Origin: Proteobacteria bacterium UBA4656
Lineage (GTDB): Bacteria; Pseudomonadota; Gammaproteobacteria; Xanthomonadales; Ahniellaceae
Assembly: GCA_002405525.1 (NCBI GenBank)
Contig: DHLY01000054.1
Coordinates: forward strand, 71,252-102,875
Reading direction: 5' to 3'
Length of the DNA: 31,624 nucleotides
Shown: positions 16,265 to 24,351 of the stretch, piece after piece
Position numbering within the stretch: position 1 is the first letter of the stretch
Layout: each line of letters starts with the position of its first letter
Position numbers and translations under genes: made by a program
The notes under the pieces: generated by a model
Told to the model about the DNA's origin: nothing
The model's database searches: none
The model's input: the letters and a program-made list of their open reading frames with translations, nothing else

Positions 16265-18369
16265 GGTCCGGTCGCAACATCATCGGCCAGGCAACGCCCG
16301 TCATCGTCGGTGGCAATGCCGATGATGCGCCGATGGGCCCCATTGCTTGCGAGCAGAGCTGGCGACCCGAACCGGCTCGCAAGCGCCCTCCCTCGCGATG
16401 TCAAGCGCCCAGCGATCCGGCCGGACCGGGTCAGCACGGCGTCCACCACGCGGTCTGGAGCATCGAGCCCGATGGAGAGCAGCGTCGCTCCCGGACATCC
16501 GACGAGCGGGCTGCTTCCTTCGCACCGCAGGTTGTCATGGAGCTCATCCACGTGCGGCGAGGAGACAAAGTGCAGGATGTCGGTGCCCGGAGGCATTCTG
16601 GCAATGGTGTACTCGCCGTTCATATCCGCCACACCGACGAAGCTGCTGGCAAACAGTGAAGTCGGGATTGCCCGAACCTCTACACCAGTTGCCGGCAAGC
16701 CCGAATCGTCGGCAGAAACGCGCCCGCCGATGCGCGGCAGGCGGCGCAGGTCCATCGAGACCTGCGGATCGGTTTGGTCGTCGACGACGGCGACGAGTCC
16801 AGACTGTGGAAGTTCGGCAGTGCAGTCGCCTGCACAGCGGACGTTGGGAAAGCGCTGCGCGTAGGCCATGCTCAAGACGACCTTGATCCGGCATTGGCCG
16901 GGTGGCGCCGGACCCCGGCGAAAGCGCCCCGCACCCAAGGCGGTCGAGCCACCCACCGACGCGCCGTTGGCGTTCAGCAACAGCGGTTGAGTGAAGCCGT
17001 CGCACGTTTCTTGCGGCGACCGTATGCCATCCAGGGTCAATGTCAACACGTTGAACCGCTCCCGTCGCAACACCATGTCGACACGCTCCAGCGTCTCTGG
17101 TGCAACGGTCACGGAAGTCCCGGACGACCATGGACAGACGATGATGAATGGCTTTGAAGGGCATTCGAGCCTCGCATGCGCCGTGCGTGTGTGGTCAATT
17201 GCGAAGGCGCTGACCAGAAACGGCGTGAGCGGCACGCCCTCGAACCGATAACGGCCCAGCGAATCGGTCTGCGTCCATCGCAATTCGCCGCCGGTCGCGT
17301 TGTGTAGCCCCATCCTCGCGTCCAAGACCGGCCCGCCGCGCGACGAGGTCACGGTACCAGTCAGCGTGCCCGCCCGTTCGAGTGCAAACTTGATCACGCG
17401 TTCGCCCGGATCGGAAATGGACACCGGCGTGTAGTTGGCGTTCGTCGTGCCGCCATTCTGCGGGTCGCCGAACGATCCATCGCTGCACCGCAAGCCGTCG
17501 AAGGCTTGGTGCACCACGGCTGGGGTGCCGTTGAAGAAGGGAACGGCAGTCCGAAACGCGAACGTACCGTCGCCGAGCAGACTCAGGGCGCATGCGCCGT
17601 GGGCGTTAGTCAATGCCTCGCCCGCAAACGTCGGAAACGCGCTGTCGACGCGCCATGCCGTGACGCGGATATCGCGAAGCGGCGAACCATCCGCCTGCCG
17701 CGTCACGCGACCGATGACCGCGATCGCGCGCTGCGCGGCGAGCACCAGGTCGCCGCTGCCGGCCAGCACGTCGGTGCGCACGAACCAGAAGGACTGCTTG
17801 CGCGGCAGCAGGGTGATTTCCGCCGGCAGGCCGAGGTTGTCGTTGCTGGCGGCGGCCGGCGCGCGATCGAGGACGCGGCAGTCCTCGAACGCGGCCGGCG
17901 CCGGATCGAGCGTCGAGCCGTGGGTGGCCACGTTGGGCGCAGGCACGGCGCCGGCGTCGACGCGAAACCACAGCGCCGCGCCGGGCGTGCCCCGCACACG
18001 CAGCGCGCGGCCTTCCGCCAGCGGGACCGCGGTTGCGCAGGACCGGCCCGCGGCGCCGGAAAGGCGCATCGATTCGGGCTCGGCGCGCGGCGCGGCGGTT
18101 GCGTCGGATGCGGGGGAGCGGGCGAGCATTTCGGCCCACGCGCCGAGGCGCCGCGCTTTGGCGACCAGCACGGAGTCCGCGTCGCCGCCGACATCGCGGT
18201 CCTGCGTGCGCCACGCTGCGGGGATTGCATCCGCTGCGCGCTGCCCCGGCGTCGTCGCGATGCGTTCCAGCGCGATCGACTGCTTCGGCCATTGCAGGTG
18301 AATATCGTCGGCGGCCGCCGGACCGGCAAAGGCCAACAGGCACAGGGAGACAGGAAGGGTCGTGTGCAC
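16039..18369 (-). CDS. Secreted carboxypeptidase-regulatory-like repeat protein, C-terminus replaced (damaged gene)
   Basis: A GTG at 18369, preceded by aagga 7 nt upstream, opens a signal peptide (MHTTLPVSLCLLAFAGPAAA). The body contains at least four carboxypeptidase-regulatory/CNA-B-like beta-sandwich units. They start near residue 218 (IAVIGRVTRQADGSPLRDI), 330 (GTLTGTVTSSRGGPV), 543 (RIGGRVSADDSGLPATGVEV) and 648 (RIAGRLTSRGRAL), each with the D..G.Y.....PG signature or a variant. It is probably a surface or extracellular structural protein; no enzyme motif is seen. Native-looking sequence ends about residue 702 (DDVATGPC). The last ~75 codons to the stop at 16039 are an Arg/Thr-rich out-of-frame reading of the hydrolase fragment. 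The part at about 16260-17690 is visibly richer in A/T than the first third and the neighbours. Confidence 0.7.
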   Translation of the reverse strand: MHTTLPVSLCLLAFAGPAAADDIHLQWPKQSIALERIATTPGQRAADAIPAAWRTQDRDVGGDADSVLVAKARRLGAWAEMLARSPASDATAAPRAEPESMRLSGAAGRSCATAVPLAEGRALRVRGTPGAALWFRVDAGAVPAPNVATHGSTLDPAPAAFEDCRVLDRAPAAASNDNLGLPAEITLLPRKQSFWFVRTDVLAGSGDLVLAAQRAIAVIGRVTRQADGSPLRDIRVTAWRVDSAFPTFAGEALTNAHGACALSLLGDGTFAFRTAVPFFNGTPAVVHQAFDGLRCSDGSFGDPQNGGTTNANYTPVSISDPGERVIKFALERAGTLTGTVTSSRGGPVLDARMGLHNATGGELRWTQTDSLGRYRFEGVPLTPFLVSAFAIDHTRTAHARLECPSKPFIIVCPWSSGTSVTVAPETLERVDMVLRRERFNVLTLTLDGIRSPQETCDGFTQPLLLNANGASVGGSTALGAGRFRRGPAPPGQCRIKVVLSMAYAQRFPNVRCAGDCTAELPQSGLVAVVDDQTDPQVSMDLRRLPRIGGRVSADDSGLPATGVEVRAIPTSLFASSFVGVADMNGEYTIARMPPGTDILHFVSSPHVDELHDNLRCEGSSPLVGCPGATLLSIGLDAPDRVVDAVLTRSGRIAGRLTSRGRALASRFGSPALLASNGAHRRIIGIATDDDGRCLADDVATGPCILRFTCTSRTAVARVHRCCSRTACCGTRGWSRRRSPNCAAAIAASPGTTAARAAARSRPTATTWTRWPRTRRR

Positions 18370-18457
18370 TTCATCGTCCTTGATCGGTGGAGTGTCCGGG
18401 AGGCGTGGCGAAAACCGCGCCGGACTGGCAGGGCAGGCGCCTCGCGGTTATCCTGCC

Positions 18458-18473
18458 AACCAGTCAACCAGTC
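18458..18473 (+). promoter_or_regulatory. Tandem 8-mer (possible operator) before the toxin-antitoxin genes
   Basis: The sequence aaccagtc occurs twice back to back, at 18458-18465 and 18466-18473, ending 13 nt before the antitoxin GTG. Antitoxins of the Phd/YefM group usually repress their own operon by binding repeats near the start. The repeat is seen directly; the operator role is inference. Confidence 0.35.
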
Positions 18474-18486
18474 GGAGTAGCCGAGC

Positions 18487-18741
18487 GTGGCCACCGTCGG
18501 CGCCTTCGAGGCCAAGACCAAGCTGTCCGAGCTGCTCGACATGGTCGAGCGCGGCGAGGAAGTGACCATCACCCGCCACGGCGAGCCGGTGGCGAAACTG
18601 GTGCCCGTGCGCGGCGATGCCGAACGCGCGCGCGTCGAGGCCCTGATCAAGGAGATCAAGGAGACGCGCAAGGGACTCACGCTCGGCGGTGGCATCTCGA
18701 TCAAGGAACTGATCGAGGAAGGCCGCCGCTACAAGGGCTGA
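18487..18741 (+). CDS. Phd/YefM-family antitoxin
   Basis: The 84-residue protein starts at GTG 18487, just after ggag. Its N-terminal half, VGAFEAKTKLSELLDMVERG followed by EEVTITRHGEPVAKLVP, is the classic Phd/YefM fold that dimerises and binds operator DNA. The C-terminal part (ALIKEIKETRKGLTLGGGIS then IKELIEEGRRYKG) is the region expected to wrap the toxin. The toxin gene begins 5 nt after its stop, so the two form one operon. It neutralises the PIN-domain RNase encoded next and represses transcription of the pair. Confidence 0.9.
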   Translation: MATVGAFEAKTKLSELLDMVERGEEVTITRHGEPVAKLVPVRGDAERARVEALIKEIKETRKGLTLGGGISIKELIEEGRRYKG

Positions 18742-18746
18742 CCGGC

Positions 18747-19250
18747 GTGCCGCAGATCCCGTCGCTACTGGTGCTCGACTGCACCGTCACCGTGCCCTGG
18801 TATCTCACCGACGAGGCCAACGCGCTCACCGAGCGACTGTTCACCGGGCTCGGCCGCTCGACCTACATCGTGCCGGTGCTGTGGCGGCTGGAGTTCATCA
18901 GCGCCATGCGCGCCGCGCACCGCCGCGGGCGCATTCCGTCGGAGCGACTCGCCGCGATCTTCGCGCAGGCCGGCAAGCTGCCGCTGACCCAGGAGCACCT
19001 CACACTCGACGTGGCGCAGGTGGCGACCGGCTGCGAGCGTTTCGGGCTCACGCCCTACGATTACGTCTATCTCGCGCTGGCGCGTGCGCATGGCGCGCCG
19101 CTGGCCACCATGGACGGCGCCCTCGTACGCGCCTGCCAGCAGGCCGGCGTGCCGGTGGTCACCGATCCGCCGGCGCTGGCCGAACCCGTCGCCGCGTATC
19201 GCGCACGGCCCGCGCGCCGGCAGGCGCCCGGTCGCCGACCCGCCCGCTGA
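18747..19250 (+). CDS. PIN-domain (VapC-type) ribonuclease toxin
   Basis: A GTG start 5 nt after the antitoxin stop gives 167 residues. The four acidic residues of a PIN-domain Mg-dependent RNase are in place: Asp11 (LLVLDCTVTV), Glu49 (LWRLEFISAM), Asp105 (LTPYDYVYLALA) and Asp123 (LATMDGALV). VapC toxins cleave specific tRNA or rRNA sites and stop growth when the antitoxin is lost. The core ends near residue 140; the last ~25 residues are an Ala/Arg/Pro-rich tail that may be non-essential. The usual VapC start motif is D.S/D.N, and here it is D-C-T, a mild variation. A longer open frame upstream of the GTG overlaps the antitoxin and is not supported. Confidence 0.88.
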   Translation: MPQIPSLLVLDCTVTVPWYLTDEANALTERLFTGLGRSTYIVPVLWRLEFISAMRAAHRRGRIPSERLAAIFAQAGKLPLTQEHLTLDVAQVATGCERFGLTPYDYVYLALARAHGAPLATMDGALVRACQQAGVPVVTDPPALAEPVAAYRARPARRQAPGRRPAR

Positions 19251-19295
19251 TCCGCGCACCCCGTCGCTACCCTTTCCACCGTCGAAGCCTCTGCC

Positions 19296-22200
19296 ATGGC
19301 CGCCATCATTCAGCCCCAGGTCGACCGCAACTACACGCTCGAGGACAAGTACACGCGGCAGGAAGGCCGCATCTACCTCAGCGGCATCCAGGCCCTGGTG
19401 CGCTTGCCGATCATGCAGGCGCTGCGCGACTCGGCGGCGGGGCTGAACACCGGCGGCTTCATCTCCGGCTACCGCGGCTCGCCGCTGGGCGGGCTGGATC
19501 AGTCTTTGTGGGGCGCGAAGAAGCACCTCCGGGCCTACAATGTCGAGTTCACCGCCGGCCTCAACGAGGACCTCGCCGCCACCATGGTGTGGGGCTCGCA
19601 GCAGGCCAACCTGTTCCCCGGCGCCAAGTACGACGGCGTGTTCTCCATGTGGTATGGAAAGGGCCCGGGCGTGGACCGCTGCGGCGACGTGTTCAAGCAC
19701 GGCAACGCCGCCGGCACCTCGCGCCACGGCGGCGTTCTGGTGCTGGCCGGCGACGACCACGCCTCGCGCTCGTCGACCCTGCCGCACGGCAGCGAGCAGG
19801 AGTTCGTGTCCGCGATGATGCCGGTGCTCAATCCGGCCGGCGTGCAGGACATCCTCGACATGGGGATCCTGGGCTGGGCGATGAGCCGCTTCACCGGCCG
19901 CTGGGTCGGCTTCAAGACCATCGCCGAGACGGTGGAGTCCTCGGCCTCGGTCAACGTCAACCCGCACCAGCTGCACATCGCGCTGCCGCAGGACTTCGAA
20001 ATGCCGCCCGGCGGGCTCAACATCCGCTGGCCCGACCCGCCGCTCGACCAGGAATTGCGGCTGCACCGGTACGCGATGCAGGCGGCGATCGCTTTCGCGC
20101 GGTCCAACCGCCTCGACAAGATCGTGATCGACTCGCCGAAGGCGCGGCTCGGCATCGTCACCACCGGCAAGAGCTATCTGGACGTGCTGCAGGCGCTCGA
20201 CGACCTGCACCTCACGCGCCGCGACTGCGAGGAGATCGGCATCCGCGTGTACAAGGTCGGCATGACCTGGCCGCTGGAGCCGGAGGGCATCCGCGCCTTC
20301 GCGCGCGGACTGGACGACATCATCGTGGTCGAGGAGAAGCGCTCCTTCATCGAGTCGCAGATGAAGGAACACATGTACAACTGGGACCAGGCGCGCCGCC
20401 CCAGCATCGTCGGCAAGTTCGACGAGGAGGGCAACTGGATCCTGCCCAGCACGCACGAACTCACCCCGGCGATGATCGCGCTGGTGATCGCCAAGCGCCT
20501 GGCGCGCTTCTTCACCAGCGAGGCGATCCGCGACCGCATCGCCTTCATCCACGCCAAGGAAGCCGAACTGGCGCTGCCGCGCGCCAGCTTCGCGCGCCCG
20601 GCGCACTACTGCTCGGGCTGCCCGCACAACACGTCCACCGTGGTGCCGGATGGTTCGCGCGCGCTGGGCGGCATCGGCTGCCACTACATGGTCACCTGGA
20701 TGGACCGCCGCACCGACACCTTCACCCAGATGGGCGGCGAAGGCGTCACCTGGTGCGGGCAGGCCCCGTTCACCCACGAAAAGCACGTGTTCCAGAACCT
20801 CGGGGACGGGACCTACTTCCATTCCGGTTCGCTGGCGATCCGTCAGGCGATCGCGGCCAAGATCAACATCACCTACAAGATCCTCTACAACGACGCGGTC
20901 GCGATGACCGGCGGCCAGCCGGTCGACGGCACGCTCAGCGTGCCCGACATCGCGCACCAGGTGCGCGCAGAAGGCGTCAGGACCATCGTCGTACTCAGCG
21001 ACGAGCCGGAAAAGTGGTCGCGCCACGAGTTGTTCCCCGACGGCGTGGAGTTCGGACATCGCGACGACCTCGACGCGGTGCAAAAGCGCCTGCGCGAGGT
21101 GCCCGGCGTGAGCGTGCTGATCTACGACCAGACCTGCGCGGCCGAAAAGCGCCGCCGCCGCAAGCGCAAGCTGATGGTCGACCCGCCCAAGCGCGCGTTC
21201 ATCAACTCGCTGGTCTGCGAGGGCTGCGGCGACTGCGGCGTGAAGTCGAACTGCGTGTCGATCGTGCCGCTGGAGACCGAGTTCGGCCGCAAGCGCGCGA
21301 TCGACCAGAGCTCCTGCAACAAGGACTTCTCCTGCGTGAAGGGCTTCTGCCCCTCGTTCGTCACCATCCACGGCGGCGGCTTGCGCAAGAACCAGGGCAG
21401 CGGCGAGGCGGACTTCTCGACACTCCCGGTGCCGACCCTGCCGGCGCTGGACGAGCCCTACAACATCCTGGTCACCGGCATCGGCGGCACCGGCGTGGTC
21501 ACCATCGGCGCCCTGCTCGGCATGGCCGCGCACCTCGAGCACAAGGGCGCCTCGGTGCTCGACCAGACCGGGCTGGCGCAGAAGGGCGGCGCGGTGACCA
21601 CCCACGTGCGCATCGCGAAGGAACCGAAGGACATCCACGCGGTGCGCATCGCGGCCGGCGAGGCTGATCTCGTGCTCGGCGCCGACATGGTGGTGGTCAA
21701 CGACTACTGGGCGCTGTCGAAGATCCGCGCCGGGCGCGCCAAGGTGGTGCTCAACACGCATGAGGCGATGCCCGGCACCTTCACCCGCAACGCGGACCTC
21801 AGGTTCCCCGCCGCGCAGATCGTCGAGGCGGTGCGGCAAGGCTCCGGCGGCGTGGCGCCGGAGATGATCGAGGCCACCGACCTCGCCACCGCCCTGCTCG
21901 GCGACTCGATCGCCACCAACCTGTTCATGCTCGGCTACGCCTGGCAGAAGGGCCTGGTGCCGGTTTCGCTGGCAGCCATCGAGCGCGCGATCGAGCTCAA
22001 CGGCGCGGCCGTGCAGATGAACCTCAAGGCCTTCGCCTGGGGTCGCTACGCCGCCCACGACGTCGACTTCGTGCGCCGCGCCGCGGGCCTCGAGAAAGAC
22101 CCGAAGGTGATCCACGCCGCCGTGCTCGACGACCGCGAGATCTCGCGGTCGCTCGATGAGGCCGTCGCCCGCCGTGCGGCGTTCCTGACCGACTACCAGG

Positions 22201-22802
22201 ACAAGGCCTACGCCGCGCGCTACGCCGACCTGGTGGGCAAGGTCCGCGCGGCCGAATCGGCGGCGGTCCCCGGCAGCACGAGGCTCGCCGAGGCGGTGGC
22301 CCGATACGCCTTCAAGCTGATGGCCTACAAGGACGAGTACGAGGTCGCGCGCCTGTATACCAACCCGGCGTTCTGGGACGAGATCGCGCGCACCTTCGAC
22401 GGCGACTACCGGGTTCACTTCAACCTCGCCCCGCCATTGCTGGCGCGGCGCGACGCCGATGGTCATCTGCGCAAGGCCGAGTACGGGCCGTGGATGCGCC
22501 ACGCCTTCCGGCTGCTGGCGAAGTTCAGGTTCCTGCGCGGCAGCGCGTTCGATCCGTTCGGCCGTACCGCCGAGCGGCGCGTGGAGCAGCGGTGGATCGC
22601 CGATTACTTCGCGGCAATGAACGAACTCGTCACCGGGCTGACGCGCGAGAACGTCACGCTGGCGGCCGAGATCGCGTCAGTGCCGGAACACATCCGTGGC
22701 TTCGGCCACGTCAAGGAGCGCCACGAACAGGCCGCGCGCGAGCAGTGGAACGCCCTGCTGGCGCGTTGGCGCCACCCGCAGGCGCCGCGCGCGGCGGCGT
22801 GA
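19296..22802 (+). CDS. Fused indolepyruvate:ferredoxin oxidoreductase (IorA-IorB type)
   Basis: The 1168-residue protein from ATG 19296 belongs to the 2-oxoacid:ferredoxin oxidoreductases, which decarboxylate arylpyruvates to aryl-acetyl-CoA using TPP and Fe-S clusters. The order is as follows. The N-terminal pyrimidine-binding-like domain contains GYRGSPLGGLDQS (about 58-70). The TPP-binding domain starts with YCSGCPHNTS (about 440) and has GIGCHYM. A cysteine-rich cluster region CEGCGDCGVKSNC lies at about 640, followed by CNKDFSCVKGFCPSF. The gamma (IorB-like) domain begins NILVTGIGGTGVVTIG (about 723) with DQTGLAQKGGAVTTH. A C-terminal helical domain of ~200 residues follows, typical of the proteobacterial fused form. 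It is intact, with start and stop clear. It probably functions in aromatic amino acid catabolism. It begins 45 nt after the toxin gene, but a functional link is unlikely. Confidence 0.93.
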   Translation: MAAIIQPQVDRNYTLEDKYTRQEGRIYLSGIQALVRLPIMQALRDSAAGLNTGGFISGYRGSPLGGLDQSLWGAKKHLRAYNVEFTAGLNEDLAATMVWGSQQANLFPGAKYDGVFSMWYGKGPGVDRCGDVFKHGNAAGTSRHGGVLVLAGDDHASRSSTLPHGSEQEFVSAMMPVLNPAGVQDILDMGILGWAMSRFTGRWVGFKTIAETVESSASVNVNPHQLHIALPQDFEMPPGGLNIRWPDPPLDQELRLHRYAMQAAIAFARSNRLDKIVIDSPKARLGIVTTGKSYLDVLQALDDLHLTRRDCEEIGIRVYKVGMTWPLEPEGIRAFARGLDDIIVVEEKRSFIESQMKEHMYNWDQARRPSIVGKFDEEGNWILPSTHELTPAMIALVIAKRLARFFTSEAIRDRIAFIHAKEAELALPRASFARPAHYCSGCPHNTSTVVPDGSRALGGIGCHYMVTWMDRRTDTFTQMGGEGVTWCGQAPFTHEKHVFQNLGDGTYFHSGSLAIRQAIAAKINITYKILYNDAVAMTGGQPVDGTLSVPDIAHQVRAEGVRTIVVLSDEPEKWSRHELFPDGVEFGHRDDLDAVQKRLREVPGVSVLIYDQTCAAEKRRRRKRKLMVDPPKRAFINSLVCEGCGDCGVKSNCVSIVPLETEFGRKRAIDQSSCNKDFSCVKGFCPSFVTIHGGGLRKNQGSGEADFSTLPVPTLPALDEPYNILVTGIGGTGVVTIGALLGMAAHLEHKGASVLDQTGLAQKGGAVTTHVRIAKEPKDIHAVRIAAGEADLVLGADMVVVNDYWALSKIRAGRAKVVLNTHEAMPGTFTRNADLRFPAAQIVEAVRQGSGGVAPEMIEATDLATALLGDSIATNLFMLGYAWQKGLVPVSLAAIERAIELNGAAVQMNLKAFAWGRYAAHDVDFVRRAAGLEKDPKVIHAAVLDDREISRSLDEAVARRAAFLTDYQDKAYAARYADLVGKVRAAESAAVPGSTRLAEAVARYAFKLMAYKDEYEVARLYTNPAFWDEIARTFDGDYRVHFNLAPPLLARRDADGHLRKAEYGPWMRHAFRLLAKFRFLRGSAFDPFGRTAERRVEQRWIADYFAAMNELVTGLTRENVTLAAEIASVPEHIRGFGHVKERHEQAAREQWNALLARWRHPQAPRAAA

Positions 22803-22827
22803 AACCCTGCGGCCGCCGCGCCCGCCG

Positions 22828-23901
22828 TCAGCCGCCGGCCAGACGCACCCATCGGGTGCCGCGGCCGCGGCCCTCGGTGGCGAGGCGGCCCTCGGCGCGC
22901 AGCGCGTCCAGTACGCGCCTGATGCGCGCCGGGTCGGCCTGCGGCACCCAGCGGCGCAGCAACGCCGCCTCGAAGCGAGGCGGCAATTCGCGCAGTGCGG
23001 CGAGCCGGATCCGTTCGTCGACTCCGCCTGCTGCAGCCTGCGGTTCGAAGCGCGCCACCGGTTCCTGCACGCTGTCGGGAACGACTTGTGCCAGGCGCGC
23101 CGCAACCGCGGCGAACCAGCGCTGGGTCCATACGTTGGCCAACTTGCGGTTGCCGGCGAACACCACCGGCAGGTTCGGAAACAGCGCGCTCGCCTCGGCA
23201 ACAATCCGCAGCAGGTGGGCGGCAGGCCAGTCGCCGATGCGCGCCGGATCGCCAAGGTCACCGTATTGGGCTTCGACCACCAGCGCCGCGTGCGGCCAGG
23301 CCGACAGTTCGGCCAAGTGCTGCTGAAGCCCCTTCCACTGCGAGAGATCGGCAAGCAGGTTGGGCAGGGTCTTGCGTTCGGCGATCGCCACCACGCGGTC
23401 GTCGTGCAGCAGCGCGTAGTCGCCGACCGGCAGGCGGCGCCGCACCACGCGCGCGCCGGGGAAGGTCCACGGATACCGTTCGGCGCTGTCCACCGCGACA
23501 TCGATGACCGCCTCGCGTGCGATGCTCAACTCCGCCCGTTTCGCGGTGCGATGCGCGCGCACCGCGGCTTCGGTGCGGAAGAACACCTGCTCGTAGGTGC
23601 CGCTGCCGTCGCGCAGCGGCTTGTTCAGGACCAGGAACTCGCAGCGCTTGCGCTGCGCACGGTCGAGCGTCACCGACAGCTTGGCTCCGAGTCGGGCCAG
23701 ATGGCGCACCGGCACGCGATCGAGCGTTTCCAGCGGCTCGCCGGGATCGGACTCGCGCTCGCGCAGGCAGAACACCTGCGCGCCCGGGCCCGGCCACGCC
23801 GCCTTGGCGCGGAAGGCGAACAGCACGCGACCGTCCTGCTCGATGACGATGCGAAACGGGAACCGCGGGTCCTGTGTGCGCTGCTCGACCCAGACAGCCA
23901 T
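22828..23901 (-). CDS. ERCC4/XPF-type nuclease domain protein with winged-helix-like C-terminus
   Basis: The 357-residue protein starts at ATG 23901, 8 nt after the DUF3297 stop, so it is the second gene of an operon. Residues ~135-185 carry an XPF/ERCC4 nuclease signature: DVAVDSAER (Asp138, Glu141), LPVGDYALLHDDRVVAIAER (Asp161, Glu175) and ERKTLPN. The canonical form is GD..ERKxxxD; here the last Asp is Asn181, with Asp185 four residues on. The ERCC4 core seems to run to about 270 (ALVVEAQYGDL, VVFAGNRKLANVW). The N-terminal ~130 residues are unidentified. Residues ~310-357 (ALLRRWVPQADPARIRRVLD... GRLATEGRGRGTRWVRL) look like a winged-helix DNA-binding domain. It could be a branched-DNA repair nuclease; no helicase domain is attached. 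Activity is uncertain given the Asn. Confidence 0.78.
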   Translation of the reverse strand: MAVWVEQRTQDPRFPFRIVIEQDGRVLFAFRAKAAWPGPGAQVFCLRERESDPGEPLETLDRVPVRHLARLGAKLSVTLDRAQRKRCEFLVLNKPLRDGSGTYEQVFFRTEAAVRAHRTAKRAELSIAREAVIDVAVDSAERYPWTFPGARVVRRRLPVGDYALLHDDRVVAIAERKTLPNLLADLSQWKGLQQHLAELSAWPHAALVVEAQYGDLGDPARIGDWPAAHLLRIVAEASALFPNLPVVFAGNRKLANVWTQRWFAAVAARLAQVVPDSVQEPVARFEPQAAAGGVDERIRLAALRELPPRFEAALLRRWVPQADPARIRRVLDALRAEGRLATEGRGRGTRWVRLAGG

Positions 23902-23909
23902 GACCCGGG

Positions 23910-24167
23910 TCAGGATCCGGCGGAGTCGCCCGGTGCCTTGATCCAGGCCTCCACCTTGCCGCGCAAGGTGAAGGTCAGCGGTTGGCCACGGCGGTCCAGG
24001 GCTTTGCCGGCGGGCACCTTGATCCAGCCTTCGCTCAGGCAGTATTCGTGCACGTCATGCCGCTCCACGCCGTTGAAGCGGATGCCGATGCCCTGCTCCA
24101 GCAGATCGGCGTCGTGGAACCGGCTCTTGGGATCGGCGCACAGGCGATCGGGCAGGATGTCGGTCAT
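23910..24167 (-). CDS. DUF3297 family small protein
   Basis: The 85-residue protein starts MTDILPDRLCADPKSRFHDA and contains GIGIRFNGVERHDVHEYCLS and EGWIKVPAGKALDRRGQPLT, matching my memory of the DUF3297 family of short gammaproteobacterial proteins of unknown function. ATG 24167 is preferred over an upstream in-frame ATG at 24233, because the added 22 residues are low-complexity Ala/Ser and unlike the family. It is the first gene of a pair with the ERCC4-type nuclease, separated by 8 nt. No catalytic motif is evident. Confidence 0.82.
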   Translation of the reverse strand: MTDILPDRLCADPKSRFHDADLLEQGIGIRFNGVERHDVHEYCLSEGWIKVPAGKALDRRGQPLTFTLRGKVEAWIKAPGDSAGS

Positions 24168-24351
24168 CGTGGGGTCGGTCGCAGCGCCGCGGGCCGCGGC
24201 GGACGCGGACGATACCGCAGCAAGGCCCTGCATCGCGAACGCGCCGTGTCAGCCGATTCCTACACGCACCCGCGCGGTCTGCCGCTGGCGACCACGTCGC
24301 GCCCGACCCATCCTGCGCCGGGGCCGACGGAGCCGGCCCGGGAGGCGGGCG

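Noticed and set aside
18881..21667. A 928-codon + strand frame overlapping the PIN toxin and the oxidoreductase
   Set aside because: It reads Arg/Ala/His-rich low-complexity sequence and crosses two well-supported genes in other frames.
18765..22502. A 1245-codon open frame on - opposite the indolepyruvate oxidoreductase
   Set aside because: The + strand gene has complete family motifs over the same span; the antisense frame reads His/Arg/Val/Ala-rich sequence without domains, typical of shadows in high-GC DNA.
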